Below are positions 1-7,603 of a stretch of 43,091 bases of DNA, in pieces (position 1 is the stretch's first letter; each line of letters begins with the position of its first letter). The stretch spans positions 1 to 43,091 of the forward strand of contig CAMKSE010000027.1 of assembly GCA_946415365.1 (NCBI GenBank), written 5' to 3'. Origin of the DNA: an uncultured Prevotellaceae bacterium (GTDB taxonomy: Bacteria; Bacteroidota; Bacteroidia; Bacteroidales; Bacteroidaceae). Under the pieces are notes generated by a model. The model did no database searches. It saw nothing but the letters and a program-made list of their open reading frames with translations, and was not told where the DNA came from. A program made the position numbers and the translations under genes.

Positions 1-1738
1 CGAGCACCTTCTTCACCAGCGGGTGGTCGGCATTGAGCACGAGGTTGAAGGAGTCTGGCATCTGTCCGTAGAAGCCCATACCGGCCTGGAACTTGCTCAT
101 GTCCTTCATACGGCGCATGTATTCATTCTGCGTGATGACCACAGGACGGGCCTCGCTGCCGAGGGCATCGACCTGCACCATGAACTCGGTCTTGTCGATC
201 TTCGGCAACTGGGTGCGAAAGACGGCTGACAAATTGTCACTCTCTGACTCCGACAGCTCTGACTTCTTTTTGTCTTCCTTGACGATCAGACGGTCGATGA
301 TGTCAGAATCGACACGGGTGAAGCGGCTCTTCTCGAACTTCTGCTCCAGCGTCTGGATGGTCGGCACGTCGAGCTGGCCGTCGAGCAGCAGCACTGAGTA
401 GCCCTTGTCCTGGGCGCCCTTGATGTAGGAGTACTGCTCCTCCTTGTCGGTGGCATAGAGGTAGACGAGCATGTCGTCCTTGTCCTTCTGGTTGGCCTCG
501 ATCAGCTTGCGGTACTCGTCGAAGGTGAAATACTTGCCTTCTGTATCCTTGAAGAGCGAGAAGTCCTTGGCACGGTCGTAGAAGTCGGACTCGGAGAGGA
601 TGCCGTAGTTGATGAAGAGCTTAAGGTCGTCCCATTTCTCCTCATACTCTTTGCGGTTCTCCTTGAAGATGGCGTTCAGACGGTCGGCTACTTTCTTGGT
701 GATGTAAGTGGAGATTTTCTTTACCTCGCGGTCACTCTGCAGATAGCTGCGGCTGACGTTCAGGGGGATGTCGGGCGAGTCGATGACACCGTGGAGCAGC
801 GTCAGGAACTCTGGTACGATGCCTTCCACCTGATCGGTTACGAATACCTGATTGCAGTAGAGCTGTATCTTGTTGCGCTGCAACTCGATGTTAGACTTGA
901 TCTTGGGGAAGTAGAGGATACCCGTGAGGTTGAAGGGATAGTCGACGTTGAGGTGAATCCAGAACAGGGGCTCGTCGCTCATGGGGTAGAGGGTGCGGTA
1001 GAACGACTTGTAGTCCTCGTCCTTCAATGTTGACGGGGTCTTCGTCCAGAGGGGTTCCACACTATTGATGATATTGTCCTCTGCGGTGTCGACCATTTTC
1101 TTCTCATCGCTCGACCATTCTTGCTTCTTACCGAAGGCGACGGGTACGGCCATGAACTTGCAGTACTTCTGAAGCAGGCCTTCGAGCTTGCTCTTTTCGA
1201 GGAATTCCTTCGAGTCGTCATCGATGTAGAGGATGATATCGGAACCGTGGTCGGCGCGCTCGGCATCGTCGATCTCGTAGGCGGGAGAGCCGTCGCACGA
1301 CCATTTCACGGCCTTAGAACCTTCCTTATAGCTCTTGGTGATGATCTCCACTTTCTTCGACACCATGAACGAGGAGTAGAAGCCGAGGCCGAAGTGGCCG
1401 ATGATATTGTTGGCATTGTCCTTGTACTTCTCGAGGAAGTCGGTGACGCCGGAGAAGGCAATCTGGTTGATGTACTTGTCGATTTCCTCTTCGGTCATGC
1501 CGATACCGTGGTCGGAGATGGTGATGGTGCCCTTGTCGGCATCGAAGTTGACGCGGACGGTCAGGTCGCCCAACTCGTCGTTGTACTCACCGCTGGCGGC
1601 GAGGGTCTTCATTTTCTGTGTGGCATCGACGGCATTGGATACCATCTCGCGGAGGAAAATCTCATGGTCGCTGTAGAGAAACTTTTTGATGACGGGGAAA
1701 ATGTTCTCGGTTGTAACCCCGATGTTACCTTTTTGCAT
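1..1738 (-). CDS. htpG: Chaperone protein HtpG (Hsp90), 3' end outside window
   Basis: This is the bacterial Hsp90 chaperone, an ATP-dependent cytosolic dimer that remodels client proteins. Reading the minus strand from the ATG at 1738 gives 579 residues without a stop, and the gene runs off the left edge. Full-length Bacteroidetes homologues are near 680 residues, so about the last 100 are missing. The N-terminal GHKL ATPase domain is clear: E31 and N35 in the N box, a DHGIGM nucleotide motif near residue 78, and a GHFGLGFYSSF lid motif near 115. The middle domain follows (LYPMSDEPLFWIHL, NVSRSYLQSD). I saw no convincing promoter within 100 bp upstream. Confidence 0.96.
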   Translation of the reverse strand, partial: MQKGNIGVTTENIFPVIKKFLYSDHEIFLREMVSNAVDATQKMKTLAASGEYNDELGDLTVRVNFDADKGTITISDHGIGMTEEEIDKYINQIAFSGVTDFLEKYKDNANNIIGHFGLGFYSSFMVSKKVEIITKSYKEGSKAVKWSCDGSPAYEIDDAERADHGSDIILYIDDDSKEFLEKSKLEGLLQKYCKFMAVPVAFGKKQEWSSDEKKMVDTAEDNIINSVEPLWTKTPSTLKDEDYKSFYRTLYPMSDEPLFWIHLNVDYPFNLTGILYFPKIKSNIELQRNKIQLYCNQVFVTDQVEGIVPEFLTLLHGVIDSPDIPLNVSRSYLQSDREVKKISTYITKKVADRLNAIFKENRKEYEEKWDDLKLFINYGILSESDFYDRAKDFSLFKDTEGKYFTFDEYRKLIEANQKDKDDMLVYLYATDKEEQYSYIKGAQDKGYSVLLLDGQLDVPTIQTLEQKFEKSRFTRVDSDIIDRLIVKEDKKKSELSESESDNLSAVFRTQLPKIDKTEFMVQVDALGSEARPVVITQNEYMRRMKDMSKFQAGMGFYGQMPDSFNLVLNADHPLVKKVL

Positions 1739-1803
1739 AACTGTATACTATAATTGATTATTTTTTTGCAATGTTCCTGCAAAAAGCGTGCCAGAGTAAT
1801 GTT

Positions 1804-2287
1804 TTCTTTTGCAGGGCAAGCCCTGCATCCTCCATCAACCCCAACCCCTTCTTCGTAAGAAGGGGCTTCGAACCACTCCTTAAATTCCTCGCCAATCGTT
1901 GGCAAGGAACTTAACCAGGAAGTCGCAGAAACCGACGACTTCCTGACTGTTTTGGTATCGCGGGACACGCGATATCTTTTTTATCGGCTGGCGCACAGAC
2001 ACTTTGACGTGATTTTTCTTGGCTGGCATTAGATCCTGTTCTGCCTCAATGTGAGCCCCTTTCCAAGGGGCGGCGATAGCGGGGATGTAGGAAAAAGATG
2101 GCGAACCCCGAAGGGGCGAAAGCTTGAGAGCCATACCAAAACTTTGATGAAGGGCGGTTTCTGCCCGTAATCAATTACATCCTCTTGCCAACGATTGGCG
2201 AGAGGCTTGGAGAGTGGTTCGAGATCCTCCTTAGGACAAGGAGGATAAGGTGGTTGTGACCACGCAGGGCTTGCCTTGCAAAAAAGG
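1804..2287. repeat. Long imperfect inverted repeat, about 110-bp arms
   Basis: The left arm (about 1804-1910) and the reverse complement of the right arm (about 2165-2287) share blocks in the same order. These are a GGCAAGCCCTGC block at the outer ends (1814-1826 and 2262-2275), a TCGAACCACTC block in the middle (1867-1878 and 2211-2222), and CTCGCCAATCGTTGGCAAG at the inner ends (1888-1906 and 2174-2192). The interior is about 250 bp. The structure resembles a decayed MITE-like or REP-type element, but I see no transposase and no clear target duplication. Confidence 0.6.
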
Positions 2288-2300
2288 TTGGGATTTTGGC

Positions 2301-2334
2301 AAATAAAAATCCCTCCGAGGGGGACTCGGAGGGA
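2301..2334 (-). terminator. Intrinsic terminator of rpsA
   Basis: On the minus strand a 10-bp perfect stem (TCCCTCCGAG with CTCGGAGGGA, 2310-2334) with a five-base loop is followed by a T-rich run (2301-2309). It lies 28 bp past the rpsA stop codon. Confidence 0.85.
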
Positions 2335-2361
2335 CTATTTATAGGTTAAAGGGAAAGCGTA

Positions 2362-4158
2362 TTACTTCTTTTTCTTGGTCTCACCTTCCTCAAGCTGAGC
2401 TTTCAGCTGAGCCAGAGCGTCGATGTCACCCAGCGTGGTGCTGGCGGCTACGTTCTCAATCTTCGGAGACTCGTCCTTCTTGGTTGCACGAACCTTCTTG
2501 GCAGCGGCCTTCTTCTCCTCGCGAGCGGGATCCTCGAAGGTGCGGCTGTGAGAGAGGATGATGCGCTTACTGTCCTTATTGAACTCAATCACCTTGAAAG
2601 GCAGAGTCTCACCGGCAACAGCCTGACTGCCGTCTTCCTTCACCAGGTGCTTCGGAGTAGCGAAGCCTTCAACGTTCTCCTCGAGAGATACCACTGCGCC
2701 CTTCTCGAGCAGCTCAGCGATCTTACCCTCGTGGATAGAACCGACGGCATACTTCTCCTCGAAAGCATCCCAAGGATTGTCCTCCAGCTGCTTGTGGCCG
2801 AGAGAGAGACGACGGTTCTCCTTGTCGATGTCGAGCACGATCACCTCGATGGGCTCGCCAACCTTGGTGAACTCTGAGGGGTGCTTCACCTTCTTGGTCC
2901 AAGAGAGGTCGCTGATGTGGATCAGTCCGTCGACACCTTCCTCGAGCTCTACGAACACACCGAAGTTAGTGAAGTTGCGAACCTTGGCGTTGTGCTTGCT
3001 GCCAACAGGATACTTGGCCTCGATAGCCTCCCAGGGATCCTCGCGGAGCTGCTTGATGCCCAGAGACATCTTGCGCTCGTCGCGGTCGAGGGTCAGGATG
3101 ACTGCCTCTACCTCGTCGCCAACCTTCAGGAAGTCCTGAGCTGAACGGAGGTGCTGGCTCCAAGACATCTCGCTGACGTGGATGAGTCCCTCCACACCGG
3201 GCTGGATCTCAACGAATGCACCGTAGTCGGCGATGACAACCACCTTACCCTTCACGTGGTCACCCACCTTCAGGTTCTGATCCAGAGCATCCCAAGGATG
3301 CGGGCTGAGCTGCTTCAGACCGAGGGCGATGCGACGCTTCTCGTCGTCGAAGTCGAGGATAACGACGTTGATCTTCTGGTCGAGTTCCACCACCTTGTGG
3401 GGATCGTCGACGCGGCCCCAAGAGAGGTCGGTGATATGGATCAGTCCGTCGACACCACCAAGGTCTACGAACACACCGTAGTTGGTGATATTCTTGACAA
3501 CACCCTCGAGGATCTGGCCCTTCTCGAGCTTGCCGATAATCTCCTTCTTCTGTGCCTCCAGCTCCTGCTCAATGAGGGCCTTGTGAGAGACAACCACGTT
3601 GCGGAACTCCTGGTTGATCTTGACAACCTTGAACTCCATCGTCTTGCCTACGAACTGGTCGTAGTCGCGTATGGGATGAACGTCGATCTGCGAGCCGGGG
3701 AGGAATGCCTCGATACCGAACACGTCGACAATCATACCGCCCTTCGTGCGGCACTTGATGAAGCCCTGGATGATAGCATCCTGCTCGAGAGCCTCGTTGA
3801 CATCGTCCCAAGACTTGCTCAGGCGAGCCTTCTTGTGAGAGAGGATCAGCTGACCCTTCTTGTCCTCAGCGCTCTCAACATACACTTCCACCTTGTCACC
3901 AATCTTCAGGTCGGGGTTGTAGCGGAACTCAGAGGCGGGGATGATACCGTCGCTCTTGTAGCCGATGTTGACCACCACCTCCTTTTTGTCGACGGAGGTC
4001 ACGGTTCCTTCCACCACCTGATGGTCGGCCACTTTGTTAAGGGTTTCGTCGTACGCCTTGTCAAGTTCCTCACGGCTGACACCGGCGGTCGTGCCATTCT
4101 CGAACTCGTCCCAGTTGAAGTCGTCGAGCGGCTTTACGTTCTTTGTTAATTCTGACAT
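2362..4158 (-). CDS. rpsA: 30S ribosomal protein S1
   Basis: Ribosomal protein S1 binds mRNA and helps the 30S subunit load transcripts, which matters in a lineage that rarely uses Shine-Dalgarno pairing. The 598 residues hold a run of six S1/OB-fold repeats, roughly at 45-115, 130-195, 210-280, 295-365, 380-455 and 470-540. Repeats 3-5 show the typical signature (GVFVDLGGVDGLIHITDLSW and close variants). The C-terminus is a charged tail rich in lysine. The length fits Bacteroidetes S1. The ATG at 4158 follows a structured leader of about 125 nt, and a strong terminator follows the stop. Confidence 0.97.
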   Translation of the reverse strand: MSELTKNVKPLDDFNWDEFENGTTAGVSREELDKAYDETLNKVADHQVVEGTVTSVDKKEVVVNIGYKSDGIIPASEFRYNPDLKIGDKVEVYVESAEDKKGQLILSHKKARLSKSWDDVNEALEQDAIIQGFIKCRTKGGMIVDVFGIEAFLPGSQIDVHPIRDYDQFVGKTMEFKVVKINQEFRNVVVSHKALIEQELEAQKKEIIGKLEKGQILEGVVKNITNYGVFVDLGGVDGLIHITDLSWGRVDDPHKVVELDQKINVVILDFDDEKRRIALGLKQLSPHPWDALDQNLKVGDHVKGKVVVIADYGAFVEIQPGVEGLIHVSEMSWSQHLRSAQDFLKVGDEVEAVILTLDRDERKMSLGIKQLREDPWEAIEAKYPVGSKHNAKVRNFTNFGVFVELEEGVDGLIHISDLSWTKKVKHPSEFTKVGEPIEVIVLDIDKENRRLSLGHKQLEDNPWDAFEEKYAVGSIHEGKIAELLEKGAVVSLEENVEGFATPKHLVKEDGSQAVAGETLPFKVIEFNKDSKRIILSHSRTFEDPAREEKKAAAKKVRATKKDESPKIENVAASTTLGDIDALAQLKAQLEEGETKKKK

Positions 4159-4290
4159 TTTTGATGCCCCCTTTCTCAGGGGGTAGGGGCCTGAACAGAC
4201 GTTTATCAGACCATATTCTAAGTGGTTAATAATAATAGGAGTCAGCGCCTGTTCCGGCTCCCATTGCCCCTTCTGGGGCGCAAAGCGGCT
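4159..4290 (-). promoter_or_regulatory. Structured 5' leader of rpsA
   Basis: From a start site inferred just downstream of the -7 element at 4292-4299, the rpsA mRNA would carry a leader of about 125 nt. Two stable hairpins are visible: GCCCC-AGAA-GGGGC at 4266-4279 near the 5' end, and CCCCC/GGGGG at 4167-4183 ending only 8 nt before the start codon. A second GCCCC tract (4186-4190 on the opposite side) can compete for the same G tract, so two exclusive pairings are possible next to the start. Autoregulation by S1 is an inference. Confidence 0.45.
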
Positions 4291-4291
4291 G

Positions 4292-4299
4292 CAAAGGTA
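4292..4299 (-). promoter_or_regulatory. Probable rpsA promoter -7 element
   Basis: The minus strand reads TACCTTTG, matching the Bacteroidetes TAnnTTTG consensus. No TTTG is seen about 20 bp upstream, because that position falls in a heptamer repeat array (4308-4342). Confidence 0.5.
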
Positions 4300-4307
4300 C
4301 TTATTTT

Positions 4308-4342
4308 CTTTGAACTTTGAGCTTTGAGCTTTAAACTTTATG
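4308..4342. repeat. Heptamer tandem array, CTTTGAA/CTTTGAG type
   Basis: Five 7-bp units run in order: CTTTGAA, CTTTGAG, CTTTGAG, CTTTAAA, CTTTATG. It is the reverse complement of the AAAGTTC/AAAGCTC family found at 4453-4485 and inside nspC at 42594-42628. Confidence 0.75.
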
Positions 4343-4363
4343 ATTACTTTTATATATTATTAA

Positions 4364-4400
4364 CAAAAAAAGAAGCGGCTCTCGTTAGAGTCCGCCTCTT
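4364..4400 (-). terminator. Intrinsic terminator of gdhA
   Basis: On the minus strand an imperfect stem (AAGAGGCGGACTCT pairing with AGAGCCGCTTCTT around AACG, 4370-4400) is followed by seven T residues. It lies about 85 bp past the gdhA stop, beyond the heptamer array. Confidence 0.75.
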
Positions 4401-4452
4401 TCTCTTATCTTTTCCTTATGAACTCCACACTTTGTCTTTATATCATATCATA

Positions 4453-4485
4453 AAACTCAAAGTTCAAAGCTCAAAGTTCAAAGTC
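4453..4485. repeat. Heptamer tandem array, AAAGTTC/AAAGCTC type
   Basis: Units AAAGTTC (4459), AAAGCTC (4466), AAAGTTC (4473) and a degenerate unit on each side abut the gdhA stop codon directly. The array is inverted relative to the one at 4308-4342. Confidence 0.75.
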
Positions 4486-5823
4486 TTACACGATTCCCTG
4501 TGCCATCATGGCATTGGCAACCTTCATGAAGCCAGCCACATTAGCGCCCTTCACATAGTTGATGTAACCATCAGCCTGAGTACCGTACTTCACGCAGTTC
4601 TCATGGATGTCGTTCATAATGCGCTTCAGATAGTCGTCAACCTCCTTAGAAGTCCAGCTCAGGCGCTCAGAGTTCTGTGACATCTCAAGACCAGATACTG
4701 ACACACCACCGGCGTTAGAAGCCTTACCAGGAGCATAGAGGATCTTGGCATCCTGGAAGATCTTGATAGCCTCAGGCAGTGAAGGCATGTTGGCACCCTC
4801 GGCAACGGCAATCACACCATTGTCGATCAGGGCCTGAGCCTGCTCACCATTGATCTCGTTCTGAGTTGCGCAAGGCAGAGCGATGTCGGCCTTCTCGTGC
4901 CAAGGACGCTCACCTGCATGGTAAACAGCGTTGGGATACTCCTCAGCATACTCCTTGATACGTCCGCGCTCTACGTTCTTCAGCTCCTTCACATACTCAA
5001 GCTTCTCCTGAGTGATGCCATCGGGATCGTAGATGTAACCGTCAGAGTCAGAGAGGGTCATGGGGATAGCACCAAGCTGGATGCACTTCTCAGTAGCATA
5101 CTGAGCCACGTTACCAGAACCGGAGATCAGCACCTTCTTACCCTTCAGTTCGATACCACGGGTAGCGAGCATAGAGGTCAGGAAATATACGCAACCGTAA
5201 CCGGTAGCCTCAGGACGGATGAGTGATCCACCGAAGGAAAGACCCTTACCGGTGAGCACACCCTGGAACTGGTGAGTGAGCTTCTTGTACTGTCCGAAGA
5301 GATAGCCAACCTCGCGGCCACCAACACCGATGTCGCCAGCGGGAACGTCCTCATCGGGACCGATGACGCGATAGAGTTCATTCATGAAAGCTTGGCAGAA
5401 ACGCATCACCTCAGCGTCGCTCTTGCCACGGGGAGAGAAGTCGGAACCACCCTTTGCACCACCCATAGGCAGTGTGGTCAGAGAATTCTTGAAGGTCTGC
5501 TCGAATGCAAGGAACTTCAGGATACCCAGATTCACGCTCTTATGATAACGAAGACCGCCTTTGTACGGGCCAATGGCGTTGTTGTGCTGGATGCGATAAC
5601 CCATGTTGGTTTGAACCTTACCCTGGTCGTCAACCCAGGTGATGCGGAACTCACACACTCTGTCAGGGATGCACAGACGCTCGATCAGGTTGGCCTTCTC
5701 AAACTCAGGGTGCTTGTTGTACTCTTCTTCGATGGTGGGAAGAACTTGACTGACGGCCTGGATGTACTCCGGCTCGTTGGGGAAGCGCTGCTTCAGCTGC
5801 TCTACAACTTGTGCTGCATTCAT
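4486..5823 (-). CDS. gdhA: Glutamate dehydrogenase, hexameric type
   Basis: Glutamate dehydrogenase interconverts glutamate with 2-oxoglutarate and ammonia, and is a main route of ammonium assimilation in gut Bacteroidales. The 445 residues match the small hexameric class. GPYKGGLR (85-92) and PMGGAKGGSDF (119-129) hold the substrate-binding and catalytic lysines, and the Rossmann motif SGSGNVAQYA follows in the second half. I cannot decide NAD or NADP preference from sequence alone. The gene has its own promoter and terminator, so it appears monocistronic. It diverges from the alcohol dehydrogenase gene at 6110. Confidence 0.97.
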   Translation of the reverse strand: MNAAQVVEQLKQRFPNEPEYIQAVSQVLPTIEEEYNKHPEFEKANLIERLCIPDRVCEFRITWVDDQGKVQTNMGYRIQHNNAIGPYKGGLRYHKSVNLGILKFLAFEQTFKNSLTTLPMGGAKGGSDFSPRGKSDAEVMRFCQAFMNELYRVIGPDEDVPAGDIGVGGREVGYLFGQYKKLTHQFQGVLTGKGLSFGGSLIRPEATGYGCVYFLTSMLATRGIELKGKKVLISGSGNVAQYATEKCIQLGAIPMTLSDSDGYIYDPDGITQEKLEYVKELKNVERGRIKEYAEEYPNAVYHAGERPWHEKADIALPCATQNEINGEQAQALIDNGVIAVAEGANMPSLPEAIKIFQDAKILYAPGKASNAGGVSVSGLEMSQNSERLSWTSKEVDDYLKRIMNDIHENCVKYGTQADGYINYVKGANVAGFMKVANAMMAQGIV

Positions 5824-5887
5824 AATCTTTTGTTTCTTTTTTGGTTGTTATAATGATAAAAATTCGTTTGCAGGTTGAATTCGGTTG

Positions 5888-5918
5888 CAAAATTACATCA
5901 AAAAATTGAAATAACAAA
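5888..5918 (-). promoter_or_regulatory. gdhA promoter
   Basis: On the minus strand TTTG (5915-5918) lies 19 bp upstream of TAATTTTG (5888-5895). This is a good match to the Bacteroidetes housekeeping consensus, and it sits about 65 bp before the start codon. Confidence 0.7.
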
Positions 5919-6045
5919 CATTTTATCAATTTTTTCCTTGAATTACTATCTTTTTGCTACTTAATTGATATAAATCAAGGCAAACGGTCAGTTGGAGTGT
6001 CTCAAAGGGGATGCGTTGCTTCTTGAAAAATATAATCCGAGAAAT

Positions 6046-6076
6046 TTTGTATTTAGTTCGATTTTTACTATCTTTG
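6046..6076 (+). promoter_or_regulatory. Promoter of the iron alcohol dehydrogenase gene
   Basis: TTTG at 6046-6049 is followed after 19 bp by TATCTTTG (6069-6076), and the start codon is 34 bp further on. The rest of the 286-bp divergent gap (5824-6109) shows nothing else I can name. Confidence 0.7.
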
Positions 6077-6109
6077 TCGCCTGAAACATCATATATAATA
6101 TAAATAGGT

Positions 6110-7297
6110 ATGAAGGACTTTAATTTCTACGCTCCGACGCGTGTGGTGTTCGGACGCGAGGCTGAGGAGAATCTCCCTCAGTTGATTCAGCAGTATGGTG
6201 GTGGACGGGTGCTTGTTCACTATGGTGGTGGTAGTGCCAAAAGGTCGGGGCTGCTCGACAAGGTGTTCGGGATGCTCACTGGAGCCGGTATCCAATATGT
6301 GGAGTTGGGTGGGGTAGTGCCTAACCCGTTGCTGTCAAAAGTGCGGGAGGGCATAGACCTCTGCCGGAAGGAAAACGTGAACTTCATCCTGGCCATAGGC
6401 GGTGGAAGCGTGATCGACTCGGCGAAGGCCATCGGCTACGGTGTGGGCTATTCTGGTGACGTATGGGATTTCTGGGATGGTAAGGCAGTGCCGCAGACGT
6501 GTCTGCCGATAGGTGTGATGCTGACTATTCCCGCCGCGGGAAGTGAGATGTCGTCGAGCTGTGTGATTACTAACGATGAGGGTATGTTGAAGCGTGGCGT
6601 GAACAGCGACCTCTGCCGCTGTAAGTTCGCCATCATGAATCCTGAGCGCACCTATACTTTGCCTCCATACCAGACGGCCGCAGGAGCTACCGATATTATG
6701 ATGCACACGATGGAACGCTACTTCTCTAAATACGAGGACGCTCTGCTGACTGACGCTATTGCAGAGGCACTTCTCAGGACGGTAAAGGATGCTGTGCCTG
6801 AGGTGCTGAAGAATCCAGAGGACTACCGGCACCGTGCTGCCATCATGTGGGCCAGCTCGCTGTCGCATAACGATCTGACGGAGTGTGGAACGGAGAAGGA
6901 CTTTGCCTGTCATAAACTAGAACACGAGCTGAGCGGACTCTTCGGCGTGACACATGGTGCAGGATTGGCTGCCATTTGGGGATCATGGGCGCGCTATGTG
7001 ATGGATAAGCACCTGAACCGCTTCGTGCAGTTTGCCGTGAACGTGATGGGCGTAACGAACGACTTCACAGATCCTCGTGCCACAGCCCTGAAGGGAATCG
7101 AGGCCATCGAATGTTTCTTCCGAGCCATCGGTATGCCTGTGAGCATCCCAGAGTTGATAGGCCGTGAGGCTACCGACGAGGAGATCGACGAGATGGTGCG
7201 CAAGTGCAGTCGCGACGGTAAAATGAAGATCGGCGCGATGGAAGTGCTGATTCCCGTAGATATGCTGAAGATTTATCGTATGGCAAACAAGCATTAA
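6110..7297 (+). CDS. Iron-containing alcohol dehydrogenase (butanol dehydrogenase-like)
   Basis: This is a group III, iron-dependent alcohol dehydrogenase that would reduce aldehydes or oxidise alcohols with NAD(P)H in the cytosol. The 395 residues carry the family's marks: a GGGSVIDSAKAIG dinucleotide motif near residue 96, the metal-ligand region ATDIMMHTMERYF, and the signature CHKLEHELSGLFGVTHGAGLA with the remaining histidine ligands. Length and motifs resemble the YqhD/BdhA subgroup. The substrate cannot be assigned. It has its own promoter and no downstream partner before the leu leader. Confidence 0.92.
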   Translation: MKDFNFYAPTRVVFGREAEENLPQLIQQYGGGRVLVHYGGGSAKRSGLLDKVFGMLTGAGIQYVELGGVVPNPLLSKVREGIDLCRKENVNFILAIGGGSVIDSAKAIGYGVGYSGDVWDFWDGKAVPQTCLPIGVMLTIPAAGSEMSSSCVITNDEGMLKRGVNSDLCRCKFAIMNPERTYTLPPYQTAAGATDIMMHTMERYFSKYEDALLTDAIAEALLRTVKDAVPEVLKNPEDYRHRAAIMWASSLSHNDLTECGTEKDFACHKLEHELSGLFGVTHGAGLAAIWGSWARYVMDKHLNRFVQFAVNVMGVTNDFTDPRATALKGIEAIECFFRAIGMPVSIPELIGREATDEEIDEMVRKCSRDGKMKIGAMEVLIPVDMLKIYRMANKH

Positions 7298-7354
7298 GCT
7301 GACTGTGTAATAATGTGAAAATGTAAGCCCGTTGCGTAAAAAAGTGACGAATTA

Positions 7355-7386
7355 TTTGTTTGTTACAAAAGAAATGCTTACTTTTG
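7355..7386 (+). promoter_or_regulatory. Promoter of the leu operon leader transcript
   Basis: TTTG at 7355-7358 is followed after 20 bp by TACTTTTG (7379-7386), matching the Bacteroidetes consensus. The inferred start site is near 7393, about 22 nt before the leader-peptide ATG. Confidence 0.7.
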
Positions 7387-7414
7387 CAGCCGAAATCAAA
7401 TAATTGAGTACAAA

Positions 7415-7483
7415 ATGAAGAGTATGATTCTACTTAATGGCCTTATTATTATTCGACTGCAGGGTGTGGTCGGAAGTGATTAG
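7415..7483 (+). CDS. leu operon leader peptide, 22 residues
   Basis: An ATG at 7415 opens a 22-codon frame closed by TAG at 7481. Ten of the residues are branched-chain amino acids: Ile at 5 and 11-13, Leu at 6, 7, 10 and 15, and Val at 18-19, with the run L-I-I-I near the middle. Translation of these codons would sense charged tRNA-Ile, tRNA-Leu and tRNA-Val. The frame ends on the strand that pairs with the terminator stem, as in classical attenuators. It is too short for usual gene callers. A second in-frame ATG at 7424 would still keep all ten residues. Confidence 0.8.
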   Translation: MKSMILLNGLIIIRLQGVVGSD

Positions 7484-7551
7484 GTGCTAGTAGATTTCAT
7501 TAATAACTGAACATAGAAAATTGAAAATGATAACGAGCCTTTCTCACTTCC
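7472..7551 (+). promoter_or_regulatory. Antiterminator pairing of the leu attenuator
   Basis: GGAAGTGA (7472-7479) is exactly complementary to TCACTTCC (7544-7551), which forms the upper left strand and loop of the terminator. AGG (7482-7484) can extend this with CCT (7538-7540). The two structures exclude each other. A ribosome finishing the leader peptide would cover 7472-7484 and allow termination. One stalled at the Leu/Ile codons would leave it free to pair, giving read-through. Confidence 0.7.
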
Positions 7552-7573
7552 AAGTGTGAAAGGCTTTTTGTTT
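7536..7573 (+). terminator. Attenuator terminator upstream of leuA
   Basis: A stem of AGCCTTTCTCACTT (7536-7549) with AAGTGTGAAAGGCT (7552-7565) pairs at 13 of 14 positions and is followed by a T-rich tract (7565-7573). It lies 30 bp before leuA and downstream of the leader peptide, so it can only act on this operon's own transcript. Confidence 0.85.
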
Positions 7574-7603
7574 AAGACACAGTAATAGATTAACAAAATA
7601 AAA

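Larger units (their letters stand above)
1739..2361. other. Non-coding, hairpin-rich spacer between htpG and rpsA
   Basis: No credible gene lies in these 623 bases. They contain a series of short perfect hairpins: 1917-1944 (9-bp stem), 1956-1974 (7-bp stem) and 2055-2071 (7-bp stem around TCC). All of these are enclosed by two long imperfect inverted arms, listed separately. The rpsA terminator occupies the right end. An 84-codon reading frame at 1880-2134 (minus) runs through the hairpins and has low-complexity composition, so I treat it as spurious. Confidence 0.6.
7298..7603 (+). promoter_or_regulatory. leu operon control region
   Basis: This 306-bp gap between the alcohol dehydrogenase and leuA holds a promoter, a leader-peptide ORF, an antiterminator segment and an intrinsic terminator, in the order expected for ribosome-mediated transcription attenuation. 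Each part is listed separately. The first 50 bases show nothing notable. Confidence 0.75.

Noticed and set aside
1121..1753. 210-codon plus-strand ORF opposite htpG
   Set aside because: Antisense shadow of the HtpG coding frame. The product has no recognisable domain and its composition follows the opposite strand.
1880..2134. 84-codon minus-strand ORF in the htpG-rpsA spacer
   Set aside because: It spans several hairpins of the inverted-repeat element and has no promoter or domain. It is better explained as repeat DNA.
3151..4149. 332-codon plus-strand ORF opposite rpsA
   Set aside because: It mirrors the S1 repeats (recurrent VDQSVDT-like segments are the antisense of S1 motifs). It has no promoter and no independent function.
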